DNA of 6,730 bases from CAZNLL01 sp964573885 (GCA_964573885.1 CAZNLL010000172.1:1-6730), one strand, 5' to 3'. Positions 1 through 6,690 are shown, counted from the stretch's first letter. Translations and numbers: made by a program. Notes: a model not told the origin generated them from the sequence alone.

Positions 1-405
1 GCCCCGGAAAACGCGGAGAATGGGCTCACCATTTATGGCAATGTGGATATCCGCCAGGTGGACCTGGCTTTTTTCGCCACCGGCCGTGTGGATCGCCTTT
101 TGGTGGAAGAAGGGGAACAGGTTAAGGAAGGACAATTGTTGGCCCAAATGGACGCTTCCCGGTGCCAGGCGGCCTTGGCCCGGGCCAAGGCAAGGCTGAA
201 GGCCCTTGAAAAGGAACTGGCCATAAAGGAGAGCGGGTCCCGCTCACAGGATGTCAAGGAGGCCCAAGCCGCACTGGCCGCTGCAGAGGCTCGGCTGGAA
301 GGGGCCGGGATCAAACTCCTATGGCCCCACTACTGGCCCATGGCCGTTATCGGCATGTTCTGCCTGATCCTGACCGGGTTCATGTTCCGCCGCCGCTTGT
401 CCTGA
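1..405 (+). pseudogene. HlyD-family adaptor N-terminus fused in frame to an ABC-2 permease C-terminus (5'-partial, probable deletion remnant)
   Basis: The frame is open from base 1, so the true start lies outside the window; the GTG at 43 is internal. Codons 1-52 carry the usual start of a HlyD/YbhG-type membrane fusion protein: an LTIYGNVDIRQVDLAF-like strand, then a biotinyl-lipoyl-like half motif (GRVDRLLVEEGEQVKEGQLL). Codons ~53-100 are an Ala/Glu/Lys/Arg-rich helix, the first arm of the coiled-coil hairpin. From codon ~101 the character changes. GAGIKLLWPHYWPMAVIG, a hydrophobic segment and a terminal FRRRLS match the last transmembrane helix and cytoplasmic tail of ABC-2 (YbhR/YhhJ-type) exporter permeases. 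The second hairpin arm, second lipoyl half and beta-barrel of the adaptor are missing, as are an ATPase and most of a permease, so neither half should work normally. I infer an internal deletion in an adaptor-ATPase-permease operon, or an assembly collapse. It ends 21 bp from the convergent usp gene. Confidence 0.75.
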
Positions 406-410
406 TGGCC

Positions 411-431
411 GATAAGAGCATGGTCCTTATC
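411..431. terminator. Weak inverted repeat between convergent genes, possible bidirectional terminator
   Basis: GATAAG (411-416) and CTTATC (426-431) form a perfect 6-bp stem with a 9-nt loop in the gap between the convergent exporter remnant and usp; the usp stop codon lies in the right arm. The stem is AT-rich and neither strand has a following T-tract, so an intrinsic terminator is only suggested by position. No better terminator is visible there. Confidence 0.25.
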
Positions 432-1299
432 TTGACCGGCGTACCACCAGAACGGGATTGGGAATCTCCTCCATCAGGGTACACAGGTCCTCTCCCCCCA
501 ACACATGGTTGTCGCAGGGGATAACCACCGCCCCCCCGGACTCCATCTGGAGAGCCCGGGCCAGTTTTTTCAGGTTGGGTTCGATGAGGGTCCGTGTCTC
601 CGCCCCAACCCCCTCGGCCTCGAGTTCCCGGCCGATCTCTTTTCTCAGCGTGGGGACGCTGTTCTGGTCCGGGGCCAGGATAAGGACCCTCAGGGGGGCC
701 TCCTTTTCGTCCACCAGGTTGAAGGCGGTATACAGGGCCTTGCGGGACAACTCCGAGCCCTCGTAAACGGCAATAACCGGCAGGGGGCCTTGGTATTGTC
801 TTGCCTGCCCTTGAAAGATCATGGTCAGGCCCGGCCTTTGAAGGAGGAGAGTCCGTACGGTTGAACCTACCCTGTGTCTCTGAAGAAAAGAACGCCCCAC
901 TTTACCCATAATAAGGAGGTCGGCATCTTTGCCTGCCGTGAGCAACTCCATAGCCACCAATCCTCTTGCCACCCGGAATTCCCAGGGTACCCTTAGACGA
1001 TCCGCCGTTTCTCCCAGAAGGCGGCGCATCCAGGCGGCCTGGGCCCGCAATTGGCGTTCCAGGTCGGTACGATCCATCACCCGTAAGACCGGCGAAAAAA
1101 ACCCGACTTCCCGAACAAAGGGCAGTTCCGTCAATTTCAAGAGATTGATGTCTTCCACAAACAGGCCCACCAGTTGGGATCCAAAGCGGGCCGCGAGTTT
1201 TGCGGCGGTATCTATGATTTCCCTGCTTTGGGGCGAGGCGTCCAGGGCCACCATGATGCGCCGGATCGAGGGGCTGTTCCTATGCTCTCCCCGGTTCAT
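427..1299 (-). CDS. Tandem universal stress protein (UspA family), second domain degenerate
   Basis: A 290-aa cytoplasmic protein about twice the length of a single Usp domain. Domain 1 (residues ~12-163) starts with the IRRIMVALDAS strand and loop, with Asp20 at the usual nucleotide-contact position. It contains an intact ATP-binding signature G-x2-G-x9-G-S/T (G132, G135, G145-S146), so ATP binding is likely. Domain 2 (~173-287) has a Usp-like start (PVIAVYEGSELSRKAL) and a closing NPVLVVR strand. It lacks the glycine signature, having CDNHVLGGEDL there, and probably serves as a structural or pseudo-dimer half. Usp proteins generally act in stress or growth-arrest responses; the specific partner is unknown. 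The start is fixed by AGGAGG five bases upstream and by the ATGA overlap with the Lon-like protease stop, which suggests translational coupling. It is the last gene of the proposed operon. Confidence 0.9.
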   Translation of the reverse strand: MNRGEHRNSPSIRRIMVALDASPQSREIIDTAAKLAARFGSQLVGLFVEDINLLKLTELPFVREVGFFSPVLRVMDRTDLERQLRAQAAWMRRLLGETADRLRVPWEFRVARGLVAMELLTAGKDADLLIMGKVGRSFLQRHRVGSTVRTLLLQRPGLTMIFQGQARQYQGPLPVIAVYEGSELSRKALYTAFNLVDEKEAPLRVLILAPDQNSVPTLRKEIGRELEAEGVGAETRTLIEPNLKKLARALQMESGGAVVIPCDNHVLGGEDLCTLMEEIPNPVLVVRRSR

Positions 1300-3782
1300 G
1301 TGTCCCTCCTCTCCTCTCCTGCACCCAGAGCGAATTTCTTTTGCCTTTGTGCGAATTCACCCAAACGGGCATAGACCTTTCCGTTGAAGCTGTCTTCCGG
1401 GTAACGGCCCCGGGCGTCCGGTTCTCCGGCGGGCACACCGGAGAGGATCTCCATGCCCTGGTCTATGGTCTCAACCGCATAGATATGAAACCGACCCTCA
1501 CTTACGGCGTCAATCACATCCTGTCTTAACATGAGGTGCTCCATATTGGCGGCAGGGATGAGAACTCCCTGTTCCCCTGTGAGGCCTTTGAGCTTGCAGG
1601 TATCAAAGAAACCCTCAATTTTTTCATTGACGCCACCGATGGGTTGGATCTGTCCGTGCTGGTTGACTGACCCCGTCACCGCCAGGGACTGGTTCACGGG
1701 AACCCTGGAAATGGCGGAAAGGAGGGCGAAGAGCTCCGCTGAGGAGGCGCTGTCTCCTTCAACCCCACCGTAGGACTGTTCGAACACCACGCTGGCTGAA
1801 AGAGACAGGGGTTGATCGGTGGCGTAGCGCTCACCCAGGAAACCGGCCAGGATCAATACGCCCTTTGAATGTATGGGGCCCCCCATTTCCACTTCGCGCT
1901 CAATGTCCACCACCTCGCCTTTGCCCATCCTGACCCGGGCCGTAATACGACTGGGCCGGGCAAAGCTAAACTCTCCTAGTTGGATTACAGAAAGCCCGTT
2001 GACCTGACCCACCTGACGGCCTTCGGTGTCAATAAGGACGATCCCCCGCTGGATCTGCTCTCCCATTCGCTCCCTGATCCGGTCGGACCGGTAAATCCAG
2101 GCGTCAATCGCCTTCTGCACGTCTGTGGCGGAGACCTGGTTGTTCCCGTTTTGACCGGCCCAGTAGTCGGCCTCCCGCAAAAGGTCCGTAACCCGCTGCA
2201 TATGGATAGAGAGCTTTTGACCGTCCCCGATCATGCGTGCACAATGTTCAATGACCCGGGCCACGCCCCCTCGATCAAAGTGATGCAGGTTCTCCTGGCG
2301 CGCCACAGTACCGATCAGCCTGGCGAAGAGTTCCTGGTTTTCCGCAGATCGGTCCATCTCCAGATCAAAGTCGGCTGCCACTTTAAACAGCTGGCTGAAC
2401 TCCGGGTCACGATAAAGGAGCAGGTAATAGACAAGGGGGGGGCCGATAAGGATCACCTTCAGGTCCAAGGGTACCGGCTCCGGTTCCAGGGAGACGGTGC
2501 TGATAAAGCTGTACATCTGGCCGAGGGATTCAATCTTTATCTGGCGGGACTTGAGCATGCGTTTCAGGCCCTCCCAGGCAAAGGGCTGGAGGAGGACCTT
2601 TATGGCGTCCAGAACCAAATAGCCCCCGTTGGCCCGATGGAGAGCCCCGGGGCGGATCATATTGAAATCCGTCATCAACATGCCCATCTGGGCCAGGTGT
2701 TCCACCCGCCCGACCAGGTTTTGAAAGGTGGGATTGTCCTCATGGATTATCGGGCCGCCCTGGGCCCCTCCATGGTCCACCAAGACATTGACCTTGTAGC
2801 GACGGAGCTCGGAAGATTCTCCTCCAGGTCCCCCGTCGGTCTGAGGACCGCCTCCACCGGAAAGCAGCTTCTGCAATATTTGTTGCTGGCCTTGCTCTTC
2901 ACCCGTTTTAAGCAGGCTCTGGGCGTTATCGATGATATCTTTTTCAAGGGAATCAAGGTAGCTTACCACTTCCGGAAGGTCCTCGTATTTCTTGCGCAAT
3001 TCGTCGATCATGGGACCCACCGTGAAGCTGGTGACTTCATGGTTCAGATCCTTGAGTTTCTCCCGCATTTCCCGTTCCCAGACGGGCACTTTTTGGAAGA
3101 TTTTTTGGGATTCCTTCTGGAGTTCTTCCCCTTCCTTTTTCACCCGTTCCTGCTCATCCTCGGGCAGCTTCTTAAAGCCCTCCGCTTCCATGACCTCGCC
3201 CTCTTTCACCGGGGCAAAAACAAGACCTGCCGGAGATCGAATGACCTTGAGATTTTTTTCCTGGGCCTTGTTCTGGAGTTCTTCAAAGGCGTTTTGTTGT
3301 TTTTCCTGAAATTCCTGGGAAATGGTCCTTTGGCGGTTCTGGTATTCTTCATTTTCAAAGGCCGCCCTCAGGGCGTTTCGCACTTCCTCAATGAATTTGT
3401 CCATGTCCTCTGCGAGTTCCTTTCCCCGTCCTGCCTGTAGCCGGAGTATGCGGGGCTTATAGGACTCTTCAAAGTTGTTCACATAGCATATATCTGAAGG
3501 TACGGCTTCCTGGGAAGCCCGGTCCTCCAGAAACCGTTTCACCAGGGTCTGTTTTCCTGTCCCGGGACTGCCCAAAGCAAAAACATTGTACCCTTCCCTT
3601 TGGATACCCATCCCGAACTGCAAGGACTCCACAACCCGGGGTTGGCCTATAAATTGGGCCAGATCTTCAAGATCGGCTGTGGAATCAAAAGAGAAACTCT
3701 CCGGGACAGAACGGCGGTAAAGTCTCTCCGACTCCAGCCGGGCACTCTTTGTTGTCTCTAGCATTATTCCCTTGGCTTCCAT
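1296..3782 (-). CDS. AAA_32/Lon-family ATP-dependent protease (LonH/YcbZ-like)
   Basis: Numbering follows the longest frame (ATG at 3803, 835 aa). The Walker A is GSPGTGKQT (78-86). A long charged coiled-coil region (~125-310) is followed by a Gly-rich linker (~315-329). The AAA core resumes with HRANGGYLVLDA (389-400), where Asp399 is followed by Ala instead of the usual Walker B Glu, as I recall is common in this AAA_32 family. IGPPLVYYLLLYRDPEFSQL starts at 453. A helical lid follows (~507-570), then a Lon-type protease domain (~575-785). The Ser-Lys dyad is intact: Ser685 in VEGDSASSAE and Lys728 in GGVNEKIEG, 43 residues apart, the spacing in E. coli Lon. The Lon N-terminal substrate domain is absent. 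It probably degrades damaged or regulatory proteins in the cytoplasm; substrates are unknown. I prefer ATG 3782 (828 aa) because AAGGGGG lies 9 nt upstream; ATG 3803 has an A-rich upstream with no ribosome site, and ATG 3764 is a further option. The stop overlaps usp. Confidence 0.93.
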   Translation of the reverse strand: MEAKGIMLETTKSARLESERLYRRSVPESFSFDSTADLEDLAQFIGQPRVVESLQFGMGIQREGYNVFALGSPGTGKQTLVKRFLEDRASQEAVPSDICYVNNFEESYKPRILRLQAGRGKELAEDMDKFIEEVRNALRAAFENEEYQNRQRTISQEFQEKQQNAFEELQNKAQEKNLKVIRSPAGLVFAPVKEGEVMEAEGFKKLPEDEQERVKKEGEELQKESQKIFQKVPVWEREMREKLKDLNHEVTSFTVGPMIDELRKKYEDLPEVVSYLDSLEKDIIDNAQSLLKTGEEQGQQQILQKLLSGGGGPQTDGGPGGESSELRRYKVNVLVDHGGAQGGPIIHEDNPTFQNLVGRVEHLAQMGMLMTDFNMIRPGALHRANGGYLVLDAIKVLLQPFAWEGLKRMLKSRQIKIESLGQMYSFISTVSLEPEPVPLDLKVILIGPPLVYYLLLYRDPEFSQLFKVAADFDLEMDRSAENQELFARLIGTVARQENLHHFDRGGVARVIEHCARMIGDGQKLSIHMQRVTDLLREADYWAGQNGNNQVSATDVQKAIDAWIYRSDRIRERMGEQIQRGIVLIDTEGRQVGQVNGLSVIQLGEFSFARPSRITARVRMGKGEVVDIEREVEMGGPIHSKGVLILAGFLGERYATDQPLSLSASVVFEQSYGGVEGDSASSAELFALLSAISRVPVNQSLAVTGSVNQHGQIQPIGGVNEKIEGFFDTCKLKGLTGEQGVLIPAANMEHLMLRQDVIDAVSEGRFHIYAVETIDQGMEILSGVPAGEPDARGRYPEDSFNGKVYARLGEFAQRQKKFALGAGEERRDT
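1304..1320 (-). promoter_or_regulatory. Repeated purine-rich Shine-Dalgarno tract for usp inside the protease C-terminus
   Basis: On the minus strand, three tandem AGGAG units end in AGGAGG (1310-1305), 5 nt before the usp ATG at 1299. The tract also encodes the Glu-Glu-Arg-Arg near the C-terminus of the upstream protease. With the ATGA overlap it gives strong re-initiation potential and decides the usp start. Confidence 0.8.
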
Positions 3783-3791
3783 ACAATTTTG

Positions 3792-3798
3792 CCCCCTT
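3792..3798 (-). promoter_or_regulatory. Shine-Dalgarno site supporting the ATG at 3782 of the Lon-like protease
   Basis: AAGGGGG on the minus strand, 9 nt before ATG 3782. It lies downstream of the alternative ATG at 3803, whose own upstream sequence is an A-rich run without a recognisable site. It therefore favours the shorter N-terminus. Confidence 0.6.
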
Positions 3799-3841
3799 CT
3801 CATTTAAAGTTTTTTTTGGATAAGCCCTAAAAGTTCTCCGA

Positions 3842-5563
3842 TTATTTTCTTTTGAGTATCTTTTTCAGTTCCTTCAGTTCTCTGGTGTTGAGTACATCCT
3901 GGGGCTCCAACCAGCCGCGCCGGGCCTGATCCACGCCGAAGCGAATGAAATCCAGATCAGCGAGGCTGTGGGCGTCCGTGGAAATGGCCAGTTTGAGACC
4001 CATGTCCTTGGCCATTTTTGCGTTCCTGTCGGAAAGGTCCAGCCGATCCGGATAGGCATTGATCTCCAGGAAACACCCCCTTTCCAGGGCCGCTTCCATA
4101 ACACGCTCCAGGTCAATGTCGTAAGGGCCACGCTCATTGATCAATCGCCCGGTGGGATGGGCGAAAATATTGAAATAGGGGTTGTCCATGGCACGGATGA
4201 CCCGTTCGGTCATCTTCTTTCTGGAAAGATTGCGGTTGTAATGAATGGAACAAACGGTAAGGTCCAGTTCTTTCAAGATGTCGTCCGGAAGATCAAGAGA
4301 GCCGTCTTCCAGGATGTCCACCTCTATTCCCTTCAGAAGGATAATGTCTTTTAGTTTTCCGTTCAAACGCTCGATCGCCTTAATCTGTTTGGCAAGCCGT
4401 TTGGCGTCCAGTCCCTTGGCCATGGTGACCTTTTTGGAATGATCTGTAACGGCCAAATATCGATACCCGTGCTCTTTGGCGGCCTCGGCCAGCTCTTCAA
4501 GGGTGGCATGGCCGTCTGTTTCTTTGGTGTGACAGTGCAAATCCCCTTTCAGGTCCTCAAGGACGATCAGCTTGGGCAGTCGCCCTTCTTTCGCTGCTTC
4601 CACTTCCCCCCAATTCTCCCTGAGTTCAGGTTCAATGAAGGGAAGATCGATCTCATCGTAGACTTCCTGCTCGGTTTTGCCGGAAATCCGCTTTTTTCCC
4701 TTGAACACGCCGTATTCATTGATCTTCAGGTTTTTCTGGACGCCCAGCTTGCGGACGGAGATGTTGTGTGCCTTTGATCCTGTAAAATAATGGAGGGCTG
4801 CACCATAACTCACTTCCGGCAGGACCCTTAAGTCTACATGAAGGTTCGAGCGCAGGACAATGGTTCCCCTGGTGGTCCCCTGGGAGATCACCTTTTTCAC
4901 GTCTTCATAGTTCACGAAACGCTCCATTACTTTGGCGCCTTTTTTACAGGTCACCAGGATGTCCAGGTCCCCCACCGTTTCTTTCCTTCGCCGGTAGCTC
5001 CCGGCCACGGTAATCTGCTTGATTCCCTTGGATGCCTTGAGATATTCCACCAATGAGCGGGCCCTTTGCTCCGCTTCCATCAATTTGATCCGTTCCTCTT
5101 TTTCTTCGGTTTGCTCCAGTTCTTCCAGGATGGCCTGTTCGGTTTTTTGGCCGAAGCCTTCGAGGTCCCTTATCTTGCCCTGCTGGGCGGCTTCTCTGAG
5201 CTCCTGGAGATTGGTTATACCCAGGTCGCGATTGAGGGCGTTTACCCGTTTGGGACCCAGTCCCTCCAATTTCATGAGCTGACTCAATTCAGTCGGGGTC
5301 TTGCCTTCGAGCTCTTCAAGCTGCTCAAGGGTGCCCGTTTGTACAATTTCCTGGATCTTTCCTGCCAGATCCTTTCCGATCCCCGGCAATTCTGTAAGGT
5401 CCTTCTCCGCATCAATCATGTCTGAGATATTCCGGGGTAAACCCGATACGGTCCGTGCCCCGTTGCGGTAAGACCGCACCCTGAAGGGGTTTGCCCCTTC
5501 AATTTCAAGGAGATCCGCCACCTTATTGAATATGTCGGATACATCCGAATTCTGAACCGGCAT
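3842..5563 (-). CDS. polX: DNA polymerase X family protein with C-terminal PHP phosphoesterase domain
   Basis: The 573-aa length is typical of bacterial PolX. The N-terminal 8-kDa-like and helix-hairpin-helix part has three HhH-type loops: LPGIGKDLAG (from 59), LEGLGPKRVN (from 99) and LEGFGQKTEQ (from 134). The palm has the nucleotidyltransferase signature GSYRR (188-192), the metal-binding GDLD pair Asp199/Asp201 and the third carboxylate Asp244 in HVDLRV. The C-terminal PHP domain keeps all expected metal ligands: DLHCH (His343, His345), DH (His375), GIEVD (Glu414), SIHYN (His441), AHP (His469), LEIN (Glu500) and TDAH (Asp530, His532). Both gap-filling polymerase activity and PHP nuclease (3'-5' exonuclease or AP-endonuclease type) activity are therefore expected, fitting base-excision or gap repair. 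The start is fixed by AAAGGAG five bases upstream. The gene begins 2 nt after the DUF72 stop, so the two are very probably cotranscribed. It is followed by 59 bp to the protease start with no visible terminator. Confidence 0.96.
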   Translation of the reverse strand: MPVQNSDVSDIFNKVADLLEIEGANPFRVRSYRNGARTVSGLPRNISDMIDAEKDLTELPGIGKDLAGKIQEIVQTGTLEQLEELEGKTPTELSQLMKLEGLGPKRVNALNRDLGITNLQELREAAQQGKIRDLEGFGQKTEQAILEELEQTEEKEERIKLMEAEQRARSLVEYLKASKGIKQITVAGSYRRRKETVGDLDILVTCKKGAKVMERFVNYEDVKKVISQGTTRGTIVLRSNLHVDLRVLPEVSYGAALHYFTGSKAHNISVRKLGVQKNLKINEYGVFKGKKRISGKTEQEVYDEIDLPFIEPELRENWGEVEAAKEGRLPKLIVLEDLKGDLHCHTKETDGHATLEELAEAAKEHGYRYLAVTDHSKKVTMAKGLDAKRLAKQIKAIERLNGKLKDIILLKGIEVDILEDGSLDLPDDILKELDLTVCSIHYNRNLSRKKMTERVIRAMDNPYFNIFAHPTGRLINERGPYDIDLERVMEAALERGCFLEINAYPDRLDLSDRNAKMAKDMGLKLAISTDAHSLADLDFIRFGVDQARRGWLEPQDVLNTRELKELKKILKRK

Positions 5564-5565
5564 TC

Positions 5566-6303
5566 TTACTCCTTTGAAAGCATTTCCTGAAGCTTGAGTG
5601 CATCCTGGACCGCGTATCCGGCCTGATCATTATCAAAGTAGCAGAAAATCTCTTTTCCCTGTGCCTGCCAGGTGGAAAAGGCCCCTGCCCAACCAGAAAG
5701 TGTCTTTGCATCGTATTGACCCTGGTAAGCGCCCTCGGGGCCGTGGAGCCTGACGTAAACAAAGTCGGCCGTCACTTCTTTGGGGGATAGAAATCCCGCC
5801 AGGTGGTAGATACAAAAGGCCGCGCCCCATTTGGCCAGGACTTCGTAGGTGTCATCCGAGAACCAGGTAGGATCCCTGAATTCAAAGACATAGCGAAAAT
5901 CGCGGGGCAGGAATTCCAAGAATGCCTCCAGCCTTTCCAGGTTGATGTGCCAGCGTGGAGGAAGTTGAAACAAAAGGGGCCCCAATTTATCCTCCAGCAC
6001 ACGGGCAATGTCGATCAGGGGGGGCACTCCCCGGGAAGGATCCTTGAGCTTTTTCATGTGAGTGATGTAGCGGCTGCCTTTAAGGGCGAAAACAAATTGG
6101 TCGGGCACGGTCTTTTTCCAAAGCTCCAGGGTGGCCTTTTTGGGAAGCTGATAAAAGGAGTTGTTGATTTCCACGGTTTGGAAGCGGCCCTTGTAATAGG
6201 AGAGCATCTCCCGGGGGGAAAGGTCGTCCGGATAGAAGGGCCCCTTCCAATGGTCGTAATGCCATCCTGATGTGCCGATATGTATTCGCCCGGACCCGTT
6301 CAC
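5566..6303 (-). CDS. DUF72 (YecE-like) TIM-barrel protein
   Basis: A 245-aa protein with the hallmark DUF72 segments in order: IGTSGWHYDHWKGPFYP (9-25), VEINNSFYQLP (44-54), FVFALKGSRYITH (70-82), GPLLFQLPPRW (108-118), YVFEFRDPTWF (138-148), DFVYVRLHGP (180-189) and CYFDNDQAGYAVQDA (221-235). The family is widespread, has a TIM-barrel fold, and has no well-established reaction that I can name. The conserved acidic and aromatic residues look like an active-site set, so an enzyme is likely. There is no signal peptide or membrane segment, so it is cytoplasmic. The start is GTG, supported by GGAGGA 9 nt upstream and by the family motif beginning seven residues later; no ATG is available nearby. 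It is the first gene of the proposed DUF72-polX-protease-usp unit, with a promoter just upstream. Confidence 0.92.
   Translation of the reverse strand: MNGSGRIHIGTSGWHYDHWKGPFYPDDLSPREMLSYYKGRFQTVEINNSFYQLPKKATLELWKKTVPDQFVFALKGSRYITHMKKLKDPSRGVPPLIDIARVLEDKLGPLLFQLPPRWHINLERLEAFLEFLPRDFRYVFEFRDPTWFSDDTYEVLAKWGAAFCIYHLAGFLSPKEVTADFVYVRLHGPEGAYQGQYDAKTLSGWAGAFSTWQAQGKEIFCYFDNDQAGYAVQDALKLQEMLSKE
5569..5575 (-). promoter_or_regulatory. Shine-Dalgarno site of polX within the DUF72 gene end
   Basis: AAAGGAG on the minus strand, 5 nt before the polX ATG. It overlaps the last codons of the upstream DUF72 gene (Ser-Lys-Glu), so translation of the two genes is physically linked. Confidence 0.75.
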
Positions 6304-6312
6304 CTGGTAATG

Positions 6313-6318
6313 TCCTCC
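6313..6318 (-). promoter_or_regulatory. Shine-Dalgarno site deciding the GTG start of the DUF72 gene
   Basis: GGAGGA on the minus strand, 9 nt before the GTG at 6303. No ATG lies between this site and the conserved IGTSGW motif, so GTG is the only sensible start. Confidence 0.7.
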
Positions 6319-6323
6319 AAATC

Positions 6324-6353
6324 ATTCTATGCCTGTACACCCTCTTCTGGCAA
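6324..6353 (-). promoter_or_regulatory. Sigma70-like promoter for the DUF72-polX-protease-usp operon
   Basis: On the minus strand TTGCCA (6353-6348, 5/6 to TTGACA) is followed by an 18-bp spacer and TAGAAT (6329-6324, 5/6 to TATAAT). It is the best-matched promoter I see in the gap upstream of the DUF72 gene. A start about 6-7 nt downstream would fall at the 5' edge of the GGAGGA ribosome site, giving a leader of only about 15 nt. That is unusually short and lowers confidence. Confidence 0.45.
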
Positions 6354-6417
6354 GCAGGCTTTCCGCCCAATGCCGCGGACTCACGAAAAAGCGGTAAAAA
6401 CAAAAAGCCCTTTGGAC

Positions 6418-6639
6418 TTACTTGAGCCGTCCCATGGGCAGGTCGGGAAGCATATCCTTGACCTCATCCACCATGGCTTCCGCCTTTTGAAGAATTCCGT
6501 CCACTTGAGAACGCACATGGTCTTCCAGGTACTGCCATTCCCAGTTTACTTCCCCTTCCTGATCTTTCAAGAAGACAAAGTTGCCTTCTGAGATCTGAAC
6601 CTCCCGTCCGTCTCTGCTCCTTATAACCAAATTTGGCAT
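6418..6639 (-). CDS. Small conserved-looking hypothetical protein, 73 aa
   Basis: I do not recognise the family. The ORF is credible because AAGGAGG sits 6 nt before its ATG and because it occupies a gap with the same orientation as its neighbours. The N-terminal half (2-35) looks like short beta strands: NLVIRSRDGREVQISEG, then FVFLKDQEGEVNWEW. The C-terminal half (~36-65) is a charged amphipathic helix (YLEDHVRSQVDGILQKAEAM) ending in PDLPMGRLK. It is acidic overall, has no cysteine, and has no signal peptide or membrane segment, so a soluble cytoplasmic protein that may oligomerise is expected. It lies 114 bp upstream of the DUF72 gene, which seems to have its own promoter, so it may be a separate unit. 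No function is assigned. Confidence 0.75.
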   Translation of the reverse strand: MPNLVIRSRDGREVQISEGNFVFLKDQEGEVNWEWQYLEDHVRSQVDGILQKAEAMVDEVKDMLPDLPMGRLK

Positions 6640-6645
6640 GTCTTT

Positions 6646-6652
6646 CCTCCTT
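6646..6652 (-). promoter_or_regulatory. Strong Shine-Dalgarno site of the 73-aa gene
   Basis: AAGGAGG on the minus strand, 6 nt before the ATG at 6639. This near-ideal site is the main evidence that the small ORF is translated and that this ATG is its start. Confidence 0.7.
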
Positions 6653-6665
6653 CTCTTACGATTTT

Positions 6666-6690
6666 AACCCTTAAAAAGGATTCAAGGGTT
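6666..6690. repeat. Inverted repeat AACCCTT / AAGGGTT upstream of the 73-aa gene
   Basis: A perfect 7-bp inverted repeat (6666-6672 and 6684-6690) with an 11-nt loop, about 27 nt upstream of the small gene's ATG. Neither strand has a T-tract after it, so it is not a clear intrinsic terminator. It could be a leader hairpin, an operator, or chance. Confidence 0.5.

Noticed and set aside
1..300. Intact HlyD adaptor with a frameshift near 300
   Set aside because: The other two frames after 300 do not continue an adaptor coiled coil, while the same frame continues into a clear permease-like tail, so a frameshift does not explain the change.
1980..3440. Long plus-strand ORF of 486 codons opposite the Lon-like protease
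   Set aside because: It lies wholly antisense to a gene with intact family motifs, its translation (many His, Phe, Leu, Pro runs) resembles no protein, and it has no ribosome site that I can see. It is a codon-bias shadow.
3804..3841. Possible terminator between polX and the protease gene (A8 run on the minus strand)
   Set aside because: The run is A on the coding strand, not T, and no GC-rich stem precedes it. It gives no reason to split the operon.
5803..6270. Plus-strand ORF of 155 codons opposite the DUF72 gene
   Set aside because: It is fully antisense to a recognised family gene and has no own ribosome site or recognisable domain.
6354..6417. Intrinsic terminator after the 73-aa gene (T-rich stretch GGGCTTTTTGTTTTT on the minus strand)
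   Set aside because: The only stem available next to the T-run is a few A-T pairs around a tiny loop, too weak to call. Rho-independent termination is possible but unsupported.
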